Below, in pieces: positions 23,265-31,717 of a stretch of DNA of 53,441 bases. Under the pieces are notes generated by a model. It saw nothing but the letters and a program-made list of their open reading frames with translations. It did not search any database and was not told the DNA's origin. Source of the stretch: Actinomycetota bacterium (GTDB lineage Bacteria; Actinomycetota; CADDZG01; JAHWKV01); NCBI GenBank assembly GCA_019347715.1, contig JAHWKU010000013.1:1-53441 (forward strand), written 5' to 3'. A program made the position numbers and the translations under genes. Each line of letters begins with the position of its first letter. Position 1 is the first letter of the stretch.

Positions 23265-24675
23265 TCGACTCGGACTTGAGCGCAGACCTCGCCGCGAAAT
23301 AGCCACACATTCCGTGGACTCCTCCTCCCGGCGGAGTCGATGACGAGCAGATGAAGATATCGGGGGCCGGTGTCGCGTATGGGTCTATGAATCCAGCCGG
23401 TCTGTTGAACAACTGCCCCCAGTCCTGAACCCCTCCGGAGATGTCACCGCCGATGTAATTGGGATTGCGCGCTTCGATGTCTGAGGGCGCCATGGCGTGT
23501 TCGCCCAAGATCAGGTCCCGAAATCCGGGCGCGAACCGTTCGATTTGATCTGTGATGCGCGCACTCATATCGAAGTCGTCTCCGGCCGGAACATGGCAAT
23601 AGGCCCAGGCGACGTGCCTGCCGGAAGGCGCACGGGTGTCGTCGAAGAGGCTCGGCTGGGCGAGGATCAAGAAAGGCTTGTCGGGAGAGATTCCATTCCA
23701 CGCCTGTTCCTCTGAGAGGGCGATCTCGTCTATGGTTCCGCCGACGTGCACCGTCCCGGCGAGAGCGCACTCCGGCGCTTTCCAGGGGATCGGGCCGGAT
23801 AGAGCAAAGTCCATCTTGAAGACTCCGGGGCCGTGTCTGTAACCGGTCAGCCTGCGGCGATAGACGTCGGGAAAAGCGTTGCCTGCGATCCTCGCGAGAT
23901 TCATGGGAGCGACGTCGAAGAGCTTTGCGGAAAAGCGCGATAACTCACCGAGCGATTCGATGCTGCGCCCGGCATGGGCCTGACCTCCGAGCGATGCGAG
24001 TTGGGCAAGCAATGCCTCAGTGATTTTCTGAGAACCTCCCTTGGGCATCGGCCAGCCGACATGATGAGCGAGTATCAAAAGCGTAAGCGCATAGGCCGCG
24101 GTTGGACTTCGATCTAAAGGAAGGACCGAGTGGGCGCCGACACCGGCCAGCAGAGCTCGCGCTCTATCGGTTTCAAACATTGCAGCTGCCAGTCCCGTGA
24201 CCGACCGAACGGCAAGTGCACCGAAGGCAGCCATCACCAGGGGGTGTCGTGGCACGCGGGGGGGCCGCAGCACTTCATCCATCAGGCGCGAGGCGTTGCG
24301 CGCAAGCGGTTTCATCATCCGAAGGTAGGCCTTCTCATCCCGGCCGAGGGCAGCAGCGGTTTCTTCAACCGACCTCTTCACGACAACCGCCGTGCCGTCA
24401 TCCAGCGGGTGGGCAAGTTCGATCTGGGGATAGACCCAATGCAGTCCATGTTGCTTCAAATCCAGCGACTTGAAGAAAGGGGACCCAACCCCAAGAGGAT
24501 GGATCGCCGAGCAGATGTCGTGGGAGAAACCGGGGAGTGTCAGGGCGTCGGTGCGACAGCCTCCGCCGAACGTGTCGTTTCGCTCGAAGACTTCAACTTC
24601 GATTCCCTCGCGGGCAAGAACTATCGCGGCCGCCAGCCCGTTTGGGCCCGATCCAACGATGGCAGCGCCGGTCAT
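23251..24675 (-). CDS. FAD-dependent oxidoreductase (phytoene-dehydrogenase-like)
   Basis: 474 residues. A Rossmann FAD-binding motif opens the protein: AIVGSGPNGLAAAIVLAREG followed by VEVFERNDTFGGGCRT, which is the dinucleotide motif plus the GGxxRT turn of the amine-oxidase/phytoene-desaturase superfamily. The end has a further FAD contact, ICSSSTPPGGGVHGMCGYFAA. Carotenoid desaturases of the Crt type share this plan, but many actinobacterial members have unknown substrates, and no carotenoid gene is nearby. It is probably co-transcribed with the thioesterase (27-bp gap) and the SGNH hydrolase upstream of it, which suggests lipid-related work. Confidence 0.8.
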   Translation of the reverse strand: MTGAAIVGSGPNGLAAAIVLAREGIEVEVFERNDTFGGGCRTDALTLPGFSHDICSAIHPLGVGSPFFKSLDLKQHGLHWVYPQIELAHPLDDGTAVVVKRSVEETAAALGRDEKAYLRMMKPLARNASRLMDEVLRPPRVPRHPLVMAAFGALAVRSVTGLAAAMFETDRARALLAGVGAHSVLPLDRSPTAAYALTLLILAHHVGWPMPKGGSQKITEALLAQLASLGGQAHAGRSIESLGELSRFSAKLFDVAPMNLARIAGNAFPDVYRRRLTGYRHGPGVFKMDFALSGPIPWKAPECALAGTVHVGGTIDEIALSEEQAWNGISPDKPFLILAQPSLFDDTRAPSGRHVAWAYCHVPAGDDFDMSARITDQIERFAPGFRDLILGEHAMAPSDIEARNPNYIGGDISGGVQDWGQLFNRPAGFIDPYATPAPDIFICSSSTPPGGGVHGMCGYFAARSALKSESIKPR

Positions 24676-24702
24676 ACGAAAGACGCTACCGGCATGCAGA
24701 TC

Positions 24703-25521
24703 TCACGCGCCCGGAATGCGCTGAAGCATCTGCTGAAGAGCCGACACAAGAAGCCTTCCGTCCTCCGACCAGACCCTGGCATTGCCTCCGACCAGGGATT
24801 CCCCGGCGACCGGCGCGGATGCTTCAACGAGAAGCCAGTCCTGCCGTTTGGGAAGGTCGTGAAACGTGACCGCCAGGTCCATGCTCGGCGCAACGAATTT
24901 GGGAGGCCCCCCATGGGCCCTGACGGCAGCAGGGAACATGGACACATCGGCTGTGATGAGCAATCGGCCGGCTTCCAGGAAAGGGTCTTCAAAGCTCGGC
25001 GTGGGCCAGAATCGCATCCACGTCTGAAAGAAAGGTTTGCCTGGGGTGCTGTCCATCTCCGGTGACCATCCGACCGGCCGGCCCTCCACGTTGTACCAGA
25101 ACCGAAAGGGCGGTTCTCCATCGGGAAACCATTCGGCCCATGACTTGACCGATGACGGGCCCGGCACTTCGGGCATCTTCGCGTCGACGTGATCCATCCC
25201 CTGAAGATGATCGGTTACCCAAACGAGAGCTTCCATCTGGAGCTTTCCTTGCTGGTGCATCAAAACCCGAAGGGCCTCGGCCCTCCTAGACCGACGAAGG
25301 GATTCGACTTTCAGCTCGACTTCGCCGAACTGGGGCACGTTCAAGTAGTGGCAGTAGAAGGATGCGGGCCGTCTTAGCTCCGTGACCAATCCCGCAGCGC
25401 GAATGGCCACCGTCGCGGAGTAGCCACCCTGGGGGCCCCAGATCTCCCAGTCGTTGGAGAGGACTGCGCGAAACAGTCCATCGGAGCCATCGAGTGCAGT
25501 GTCTTTGTCTAAGTCACCCAT
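24703..25521 (-). CDS. Acyl-CoA thioesterase, double-hotdog (TesB-like)
   Basis: 272 residues, the length of a tandem hotdog protein. The first hotdog has DWEIWGPQGGYSATVAIRAAG (central helix with GGY), FYCHYLNVPQFGEVELKVE and EALRVLMHQQGKLQMEALV. The second has LITADVSMFPAA, VAPSMDLAVTFHDLP and WLLVEASAPVAGESLVGGNARVWSEDGRLL. These match the TesB/acyl-CoA thioesterase II-like group common in actinomycetes. It probably releases free acids from acyl-CoA in the cytosol; chain length is unknown. It lies one base after the SGNH hydrolase stop, so the two are in one operon. Confidence 0.8.
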   Translation of the reverse strand: MGDLDKDTALDGSDGLFRAVLSNDWEIWGPQGGYSATVAIRAAGLVTELRRPASFYCHYLNVPQFGEVELKVESLRRSRRAEALRVLMHQQGKLQMEALVWVTDHLQGMDHVDAKMPEVPGPSSVKSWAEWFPDGEPPFRFWYNVEGRPVGWSPEMDSTPGKPFFQTWMRFWPTPSFEDPFLEAGRLLITADVSMFPAAVRAHGGPPKFVAPSMDLAVTFHDLPKRQDWLLVEASAPVAGESLVGGNARVWSEDGRLLVSALQQMLQRIPGA

Positions 25522-25522
25522 C

Positions 25523-26275
25523 TCAGCGCTTTTCTGCCTTCGCCGTAGCGGCGTTCATCACCTTGTCCTTCATCACGTCGGCCCACAGCGCGTAGCCGCG
25601 GTCTCCGGGATGAAATCGATCCTCAGAATACAGATCATGATCTCGCGCGAAGGAGTTGCCCAGGGCAGCGGGAAGGTCGAGCACCTCCACGCCCTCTGTC
25701 GCCGCAACCTTTCTGATGGTTCGGTTGATCGCACGGGCCCGTGCTCGGATGAAAGTTCGAAGGGGCTGGGGGATGGCTGGGGTGTCGAACCGGGGGCCGA
25801 GGGCGACGAGAACTTCAGCATCAGAAGCCCTCAGCGTTTGGATAGCCGAGGAAAGATGACGGGCGAAGGTCTTGAGCGGAGTCACGTGGGTCACGTCGTT
25901 GGCGCCGATCCCGATTACCGCGACCTGTGGGGCGAGCCCTGCCGCCTTGGGAGCAAGGTCGGATGCTGCATCGGACATTCGAGCCCCGGACCTCCCAACC
26001 ACTTCGAGGCTCACCCGAAACGTGGTCCCAAGATGCATGCCGAGAATAAATGGATAGGTCTTCTCGATCGCGCTGGCTCCAATGCCGACAGAAGTGCTGT
26101 CGCCAATCACTACCAGACGCAGAGGAGGGTTGGTCGGCGCGCCGAACGACCCAGGGAGACCGGCCGGGCCCTGAACGATTGGGACTCGGCGCGAGGCCAC
26201 ATAGCCCTGGCCGGCGAGAACCGCGCCTGCGCCAAGAATTGAGGCTGCCAAGCCCCCAAGCACCCTGCGCAACAT
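25523..26275 (-). CDS. SGNH/GDSL hydrolase, exported
   Basis: 250 residues with an N-terminal signal or anchor sequence (MLRRVLGGLAASILGAGAVLAG). Block I of the SGNH family is LVVIGDSTSVGIGAS with the nucleophilic serine, block III is IGIGANDVTHV with the GxND asparagine, and block V is DRFHPGDRGYALWADVM with the Asp-x-x-His pair. It should be an esterase, lipase or deacetylase acting outside the membrane. It is the first of three minus-strand genes with the thioesterase and FAD oxidoreductase, and is divergent from the methyltransferase. Confidence 0.85.
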   Translation of the reverse strand: MLRRVLGGLAASILGAGAVLAGQGYVASRRVPIVQGPAGLPGSFGAPTNPPLRLVVIGDSTSVGIGASAIEKTYPFILGMHLGTTFRVSLEVVGRSGARMSDAASDLAPKAAGLAPQVAVIGIGANDVTHVTPLKTFARHLSSAIQTLRASDAEVLVALGPRFDTPAIPQPLRTFIRARARAINRTIRKVAATEGVEVLDLPAALGNSFARDHDLYSEDRFHPGDRGYALWADVMKDKVMNAATAKAEKR

Positions 26276-26340
26276 CCCGCGACTCTAGTGCCTAGGGAGG
26301 ATGTCGTATGGCGGGGATACACTGCCGCCAGGCTCCGGAT

Positions 26341-26400
26341 CGGCGCGCGCGCGCCCGCGTAAGATAGCCGGGGATCGGGCGATTGCCCGGAAAGGCCAGA
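26341..26400 (+). promoter_or_regulatory. Methyltransferase leader: CG repeat, -10 box and hairpin
   Basis: A run of alternating C and G at about 26343-26354 is followed by TAAGAT (26360-26365), a plausible -10 box. CGGGC-GATT-GCCCG (26376-26389) is a perfect 5-bp hairpin that would sit in the 5' untranslated region. A GGAAAGG follows before the ATG at 26406. The hairpin could limit ribosome access. Confidence 0.35.
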
Positions 26401-26405
26401 AAACG

Positions 26406-27872
26406 ATGGCAAGAGAGCGAAAGCCCACCTCAACATCGAGCTTCGGAGTTGGAAGACGAGAAGGCCACGACTCATCGGAGTTCTACGAGCGCTTCGTTCC
26501 CCCTCAGATATCCAAAGACCAGGAGATAAACCGGGCCCCCGTTGTCGACACCATCTATTGCGCCGACGCCCGCCACATGCCTCAGCTGCCCGATTCTTCC
26601 GTCGCGCTGGTGGTGACCTCACCTCCTTATTTCGCCGGCAAGGATTACGAGAAGGAGGTCAGCGACGGACGTATCCCTTCGACCTATATCGATTTTCTCG
26701 AAATGCTCACAGAGGTCTTTGCCGAGTGCGTCAGAAAGCTCGAGCCCGGGGGCCGCATCGCGGTGAATGTAGCCAATCTTGGCCGCAAGCCGTTTCGGTC
26801 TTTGTCGTCGGACGTTACTCGAATCCTGCAGGACGACCTCGGCCTGCTGCTGAGAGGGGAGATCCTCTGGCAGAAGGCCGCCGGCGCAAGCGGATCCACC
26901 GCTTGGGGATCCTTTCAAAACTCGTCGAATCCGGTTTTGCGAGACCTGACCGAGCGAGTGATCGTTGCCAGCAAGGGTCGTTTCGACCGGGCCTTGTCTC
27001 GCCGCCAGCGCGCGGCGAAGGACCTACCGTCTGAGGTAACGATCTCGAAGGACGAGTTCATGGAGGCGACCACAGATGTATGGGAGATTCCTCCGGAAAG
27101 CGCCAACAGGGTTGGACATCCAGCACCGTTCCCCGTCGATCTTCCACTTAGGTTGATCCGCCTTTACACGTATCGCGGAGACCTCGTGCTCGATCCATTC
27201 ATGGGATCCGGAACCACTGCGATCGCGGCCGTGCGAAGCGAGCGATACTTTGCGGGTTACGACCTGGACCCCGGATACGTCGAGAGGGCTCTTGGCAGGG
27301 TTCAAGAGGAGAGGGCGCGTCTGGCTCGTCCGAGGCAGGGCCGGCTGGACGTCACCAGAGTAGTGATCCCGGCGGTCGAGGAGGAAGTCGACGACGGTTC
27401 GTTTCAGGCCCGAGCGGTCCGACAGGGCCAAAAGGCGAAAGAGATCGCCAGGGCCGTGCTACTCGACTGTGGTTTCACCGACATCGTCGAGGGAGTTCGA
27501 TTCAAAAACGGAGTTGAAGTGAATTTCATCGCGAGAGACACGAAAGGTGATCAGTGGTTCTTCGATGTCTCGGGCGCGTTCTCCAGCACCCGTGCCGGAC
27601 TCAGGAGAACCGACACCATCTGGAAGGCATTGGGCCGAGCGGCACTGATGCGGGTCTCGTCGCCGGGTGTGCCGAGACTCATCCTGCTGACCACGGATCT
27701 TCCGGTCCGTTCGAGTGCCGGTTATGCAGCGCTTAAGTCTGCGCGAGGTGAGATCTACTTCGATGCGATCGAGATGCTTTCCGAAGCGGGGCAAGAGAGA
27801 TTGCGGAGATATGTCAAGGGCGCACGTGAGCCGATTGGTGACCTGATCGTGCCAGACGAGGCCGACGACTAG
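26406..27872 (+). CDS. Beta-class DNA methyltransferase with extra C-terminal domain
   Basis: 488 residues from ATG 26406; an open frame from 26301 exists but overlaps the promoter-like region. The catalytic motif TSPPY (71-75) comes first and the AdoMet motif DPFMGSGTT (263-271) second. This is the beta-class order of N4-cytosine or N6-adenine methyltransferases such as solitary or type II enzymes. The last 160 residues form another domain: GVEVNFIARD near 369-378 followed by WFFDVSGAF, a strand pattern that resembles PD-(D/E)XK nucleases but lacks a clear lysine motif. No separate restriction gene adjoins it. It may act in epigenetic regulation or self-protection. Confidence 0.8.
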   Translation: MARERKPTSTSSFGVGRREGHDSSEFYERFVPPQISKDQEINRAPVVDTIYCADARHMPQLPDSSVALVVTSPPYFAGKDYEKEVSDGRIPSTYIDFLEMLTEVFAECVRKLEPGGRIAVNVANLGRKPFRSLSSDVTRILQDDLGLLLRGEILWQKAAGASGSTAWGSFQNSSNPVLRDLTERVIVASKGRFDRALSRRQRAAKDLPSEVTISKDEFMEATTDVWEIPPESANRVGHPAPFPVDLPLRLIRLYTYRGDLVLDPFMGSGTTAIAAVRSERYFAGYDLDPGYVERALGRVQEERARLARPRQGRLDVTRVVIPAVEEEVDDGSFQARAVRQGQKAKEIARAVLLDCGFTDIVEGVRFKNGVEVNFIARDTKGDQWFFDVSGAFSSTRAGLRRTDTIWKALGRAALMRVSSPGVPRLILLTTDLPVRSSAGYAALKSARGEIYFDAIEMLSEAGQERLRRYVKGAREPIGDLIVPDEADD

Positions 27873-27875
27873 GAG

Positions 27876-29303
27876 TTGCTTCTCGCCGAGCTCGTGGCGG
27901 CGTCAGACTCGATCGCCGCAACGCCTTCACGTACGAACAAGATATCGATACTGGCAGACCTACTTTCTGCCCTCGAGGCGGACGAGATCGTCCCGGCGGT
28001 CGGTTTTCTGACGGGAGTCCCGAGGCAGGGCAAGATCGGGATCGGCTGGTCGTCCATCTCTTCGCTGCAGTTCGAACCCGCAGAGGAAGCAACTCTCACC
28101 ATCGCCTTGACCGATGAGACTTTCTCCGTGATCCAGTCGACGTTGGGGGCAGGCTCGGTGGGCCAGCGCGCCGCGATCATGACCGACTTTCTCGGAATGG
28201 CGACCGAAGGCGAGGCAGATTTCATCCGGAGGCTTCTCACGGGAGAGCTGAGACAGGGAGCCCTCGCGGGCATCATGGCCGATGCCATCGCGAAGGCATC
28301 GGGGATGCTGGTCGAGCTGGTCCGAAGGGCGGCGATGCTTTCCGGCGATCTGGGGGAGACCGCGAGGCTGGCCTTGCTAACGGGCGAAGAGGGTCTTCGA
28401 GAGGTCGGTCTTCAAGTTCTTCGTCCGGTTCAGCCGATGCTGGCATCGACGGCTGAAGATGTAGGGTTGGCGCTGGAGCAAACCGGCCTGTCTTCCGTCG
28501 AGTGGAAACTCGACGGCATCCGTATCCAGGTGCATCGAGCAGACGACGAGATTCGTGTTTTCACTCGCAATCTGAACGACATAACCGACAGGACTCCCGA
28601 CATCGTCGAAGTCGCCAAGCAGGTGCAGTCTCGCCGGTTCGTTCTCGACGGCGAGGCGATATCCACTGGACCATGGTTCTTCGACGTCATCCATTTCGAT
28701 GGCGCGGACTTGATCGACCGGCCTCTTAGACATCGAATGGAAATGCTGGAAGCAGTTGCTTCTGCCTGGAGAGTTCCGGCGCTAGTGACCGATGACGCGG
28801 CGGAAGCGCAGAGATTTCTCGAAGGAGCTCTGGATGCCGGACACGAAGGAGTTGTCGTGAAAGGGATCGATTCGCTTTATCAGGCCGGCCGCCGCGGAAA
28901 GACCTGGAGGAAGATCAAGAAAGCGAAGACCTTCGATCTCGTCGTGCTCGGAGCCGAGTGGGGAAACGGGAGACGCAAAGGGTGGCTGTCGAATCTTCAC
29001 CTCGGGGCTCGCACCGACGATGGCGAATTCGTAATGGTCGGAAAGACCTTCAAAGGGATGACCGACGAGATGCTGAGATGGCAAACCGACCGCTTTCTTG
29101 AACTCGAAACCGAACGCAGCGGAATCACGGTCTTCGTCCGGCCTGAGATCGTGGTGGAGATTGCGTTAGACGGCGTCCAGACGTCGAGCCGGTACCCGGG
29201 AGGCGTGGCGCTCCGTTTCGCCAGGGTACTGCGCTACCGGGATGACAAGAGTCCGGAAGAAGCCGACACCCTGCAAACCCTGAAGGAGATCGTTAGCGAC
29301 TGA
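27876..29303 (+). CDS. ligB: ATP-dependent DNA ligase (LigB-like)
   Basis: 475 residues starting at TTG 27876, three bases after the methyltransferase stop; the N-terminus (LLAELVAASDSIAATPSR) matches LigB proteins, so this start is kept although the AGGAG sits directly before it. An N-terminal DNA-binding domain (residues 1-190, with GELRQGALAGIMADA) precedes the nucleotidyltransferase domain with motif I EWKLDGIRI (adenylated Lys211), FVLDGEAI, GHEGVVVKGID and KTWRKIKKAKTFDL. The OB domain has SNLHLGARTDDGEFVMVGKTFKGMTD. It seals nicks using ATP. It is slightly shorter than mycobacterial LigB. Confidence 0.92.
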   Translation: MLLAELVAASDSIAATPSRTNKISILADLLSALEADEIVPAVGFLTGVPRQGKIGIGWSSISSLQFEPAEEATLTIALTDETFSVIQSTLGAGSVGQRAAIMTDFLGMATEGEADFIRRLLTGELRQGALAGIMADAIAKASGMLVELVRRAAMLSGDLGETARLALLTGEEGLREVGLQVLRPVQPMLASTAEDVGLALEQTGLSSVEWKLDGIRIQVHRADDEIRVFTRNLNDITDRTPDIVEVAKQVQSRRFVLDGEAISTGPWFFDVIHFDGADLIDRPLRHRMEMLEAVASAWRVPALVTDDAAEAQRFLEGALDAGHEGVVVKGIDSLYQAGRRGKTWRKIKKAKTFDLVVLGAEWGNGRRKGWLSNLHLGARTDDGEFVMVGKTFKGMTDEMLRWQTDRFLELETERSGITVFVRPEIVVEIALDGVQTSSRYPGGVALRFARVLRYRDDKSPEEADTLQTLKEIVSD

Positions 29304-29343
29304 GGCCTATAGGGTGGGGGCTACCGGAGAAGAAGGGAGTGCC

Positions 29344-29757
29344 ATGAACTCGCAGCCATCGCCAGCCGATCTCGCTATTCAGTGGCTGGACAACTCTCCG
29401 TTCGTGCTTCTCCTTGGAATGGAGGTCGAAGCATTCGAGAGAGACAAGGTGGTTATCTCGATTCCTTTCAAGGAAGACCTGGTCACGATCGCCGACGTAA
29501 TGCACGGAGGCGCCATCAGCTCGTTGATCGACACAGCAGCTGCTGCTGCAGCATGGTCTGGCGCAGAGGAAGTGGCTTCGATGCGTGGGACAACCATCTC
29601 GCTGAGCGTGTCGTTTCTGTCTCCTGCCCGCTCTGCCGGGATTAAGGCTGAGGCCCGCTGCGTTAAACGGGGTAAGACCATTTGCTTTTGTGAGGTGGAA
29701 GTCACCTCTGAAGAAGAAGTAGTCGCGCAGGGAATGGTCACCTATAAGTTGGGCTGA
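29344..29757 (+). CDS. PaaI-like hotdog thioesterase
   Basis: 137 residues from ATG 29344 (preceded by AGAAGGGAG); an in-frame upstream start at 29314 is less likely. It is a single hotdog domain with LLGMEVEAFERDKVVISIPF, then VMHGGAISSLIDTAAAAAAW, where the HGG turn and the conserved aspartate on the central helix (D63) are the active-site elements of the PaaI/YigI group. It ends VEVTSEEEVVAQGMVTYKL. It hydrolyses acyl-CoA or phenylacetyl-CoA-type thioesters; the substrate is unknown. It is followed by a ring-cleaving-dioxygenase-like gene, so aromatic metabolism is possible. Confidence 0.8.
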   Translation: MNSQPSPADLAIQWLDNSPFVLLLGMEVEAFERDKVVISIPFKEDLVTIADVMHGGAISSLIDTAAAAAAWSGAEEVASMRGTTISLSVSFLSPARSAGIKAEARCVKRGKTICFCEVEVTSEEEVVAQGMVTYKLG

Positions 29758-29774
29758 CAAGAGAGGACGTCATC

Positions 29775-30701
29775 ATGAAGCTCGAAGGAATCCATCACAT
29801 CACCGCCATTACGGGAGATGCCCCGACCAATGTCAGGTTCTATGTTGGAACACTGGGGCTGCGTCTGGTCAAGAAGACCGTTAATCAGGATGACCCGACT
29901 GTGTATCACCTCTTCTATGCCGACGAGGCAGGCAGCCCTGGATCGGATCTCACTTTTTTCGAGTACCCGGGCGCGGCCAAAGGGGTGGCCGGTCCCGGGA
30001 TGGTGCATCGGATCGTCTGGCGCGTGGCTTCTGAGGATGCGATCTCCTTTTGGGAGGAGCGACTCCAGTCTCAAGGGATTGCCACCGAGCGCGAGGCTGG
30101 AAGCCTGGTGTTTTCTGACCCGGAGGGCCTCGAGCTGGAGCTCCGGATCGATGTCTCATCGGAACCTGCTCTGATAGCAGATCATCCCGATATCCCGCGC
30201 GAGCTCGCCCTGCAGGGCTTCGATGGAGTCCACGCCTTTTCCGCCGATCCGGCTGCAAGCTCTGCCTTCCTGTCTGATTTGCTTGGCTTCGAAAAAGACG
30301 GAGACGAAGGCTGGAAAGCTCGGGGTGAGGAGCGAAGCTCCTTCTACATCTACGACGAGGCTCCGCGCCGAGAGGGCTTTGGTGGCGCCGGAACCGTCCA
30401 CCATGTTGCATGGGCTTCCCCGATGGAAGATCACGAGCAATGGCACGCCAGGCTCGTTTCTGCGGGGGCCGGAGTGACCCCGATAATCGATCGGTTCTAC
30501 TTCCGTTCGATTTACTTCAGGGAGCCTTCCGGGGTTCTCTTCGAGATTGCCACCCTGGGCCCAGGGTTCACCGCGGACGAACCCATCGAGTCGCTTGGAG
30601 AGAATCTCTCGCTCCCACCGAATTTCGAGCAGCTTCGGTCCAAGTTGGAGGACGTCCTTACGCCTCTGCCGGATCCTCTGACCGAAGTACGCACTCGCTA
30701 G
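29775..30701 (+). CDS. Two-module VOC dioxygenase-like protein (MhqO-like)
   Basis: 308 residues formed by two VOC modules (about 1-140 and 150-290). The first opens GIHHITAITGDAPTNVRFYVGTLGLRLVKKTVNQDDP, with its strand carrying the metal-ligand histidines H7/H8. It continues with YHLFYADEAGSPGSDLTFFEYP, which is characteristic of MhqO/MhqA-type putative ring-cleaving dioxygenases. The second has VHAFSADPAASSAFLSDLLGF and HHVAWASPMEDHEQWHARL, ending IYFREPSGVLFEIAT with a ligand glutamate. Relatives respond to quinones and open aromatic rings with Fe(II) and O2. An 18-bp gap from the PaaI gene suggests an operon. Confidence 0.8.
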   Translation: MKLEGIHHITAITGDAPTNVRFYVGTLGLRLVKKTVNQDDPTVYHLFYADEAGSPGSDLTFFEYPGAAKGVAGPGMVHRIVWRVASEDAISFWEERLQSQGIATEREAGSLVFSDPEGLELELRIDVSSEPALIADHPDIPRELALQGFDGVHAFSADPAASSAFLSDLLGFEKDGDEGWKARGEERSSFYIYDEAPRREGFGGAGTVHHVAWASPMEDHEQWHARLVSAGAGVTPIIDRFYFRSIYFREPSGVLFEIATLGPGFTADEPIESLGENLSLPPNFEQLRSKLEDVLTPLPDPLTEVRTR

Positions 30702-30711
30702 AAGCTTCGAT

Positions 30712-31233
30712 TCAGGAAGCGGTGTTGGCCCGCTCTCCGAGCACGTCCTGCAGATGGCTTCTCACATGGTCGATCGCAACCCAGTGGAGAACCTGTCCCA
30801 GGGGGCCGACGAAGCCGCCCGAGGACCGAACCTCTTCGGCTAGAGTCTCCTCATCGGTCTCTTCGACGGCTCGAATGGTTGTCTCACGGTTGCTGCGGAA
30901 TTCTTCCAGCAGCTCCGCTGGACTCGAGCCAGCCCGCTTCTCGACCTGGCGGTCGTTGTATGAGGTGATCCCTCCACGCGCCGATTTCGTGGGGGGTCCA
31001 CCGGACGGTTCCTTTTCGGCAGGAGGATTCTTGGCAAGCTCGATCAGTCTCGGGTAGGTCCACTCGATCGAAGCCATATGGGCGAGGATCTCGCGGGCGT
31101 TCCATCCGTTCTCGTAACGACCAGCTTCGAACTCGTCGCCAGTCATGCCGGAAAGATCTCGTAAAACCTCTTCGCCACTTGCCTTTAGAGCGTCAATGAG
31201 ATCGGACTTGGTGAGAGTCGCGCCTTCGGTCAT
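30712..31233 (-). CDS. DinB-like (DinB_2-type) protein
   Basis: 173 residues from ATG 31233, chosen because a strong GGAGG stands five bases before it; the frame extends to 31260. Helix 1 is KSDLIDALKASGEEVLRDL. Helix 2 has WNAREILAHMASIEWTYPR, with the WNxREIxAH signature and a metal-ligand-type histidine. The last helix has HWVAIDHVRSHLQDVLG, supplying further histidines. This is the plan of DinB-like metal-dependent proteins that include mycothiol-dependent enzymes; the role here is unknown. It is convergent with the VOC gene (10-bp gap) and divergent from the DUF983 gene. Confidence 0.75.
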   Translation of the reverse strand: MTEGATLTKSDLIDALKASGEEVLRDLSGMTGDEFEAGRYENGWNAREILAHMASIEWTYPRLIELAKNPPAEKEPSGGPPTKSARGGITSYNDRQVEKRAGSSPAELLEEFRSNRETTIRAVEETDEETLAEEVRSSGGFVGPLGQVLHWVAIDHVRSHLQDVLGERANTAS

Positions 31234-31296
31234 CACGTCCTCCTCGGAAGGTTCAGGCAAGTCTATCGGCGGTTCGTCTGTCTGGAGTCTGACAGG

Positions 31297-31689
31297 ATGT
31301 TGATCATGGCTGCCCCAGTCCCTTCGAGCGTGGTCGTGATGTTGAGAGCATTGTTTCGGCGCTGTCCGCTATGCGGAGCAAGGCCAATATTCGATTCCTG
31401 GTTTCGTCTGAAGACCGCTTGTCCCCGCTGTTCATTCAACTTCGAACGAGAACCTGGTTGGTGGATCGGAGGGATGATCATCAATACCGGGGCCTCGATA
31501 GCCTTGTTTGGGCTGGTGTTGGGCCTTGGCATCCTGCTCTTCTGGCCTCGAGTCCCATGGACTGCAATAAGCGTTATCGGGATCGCCGCGATGGCGATTT
31601 TCCCCATTGTCTTCTATCCGATGTCAAAGACACTGTGGCTCGGCGTGGATCTGCTCATGACCGGAATGGATCCAGACGCGAGAAAGTAA
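31297..31689 (+). CDS. DUF983 zinc-ribbon membrane protein
   Basis: 130 residues. A CPLCG...CPRC zinc ribbon (C23, C26, C42, C45) is followed by the family motif FNFEREPGWWIGGMIINTG and two membrane helices (about 60-80 and 85-110). The end has PMSKTLWLGVDLLMTGMDP. All are diagnostic of DUF983. The function is not known; members often lie near cytochrome oxidase genes in proteobacteria, but no such gene is here. The start is uncertain between ATG codons 31297, 31306 and 31339, since the conserved part begins near the third. Confidence 0.85.
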   Translation: MLIMAAPVPSSVVVMLRALFRRCPLCGARPIFDSWFRLKTACPRCSFNFEREPGWWIGGMIINTGASIALFGLVLGLGILLFWPRVPWTAISVIGIAAMAIFPIVFYPMSKTLWLGVDLLMTGMDPDARK

Positions 31690-31717
31690 CGACAAGGCGG
31701 GGCCGTATGATCCCGCC

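Noticed and set aside
24130..25065. 311-residue plus-strand open frame
   Set aside because: It is the antisense of the FAD oxidoreductase and thioesterase genes, both of which have clear motifs; the antisense product has none.
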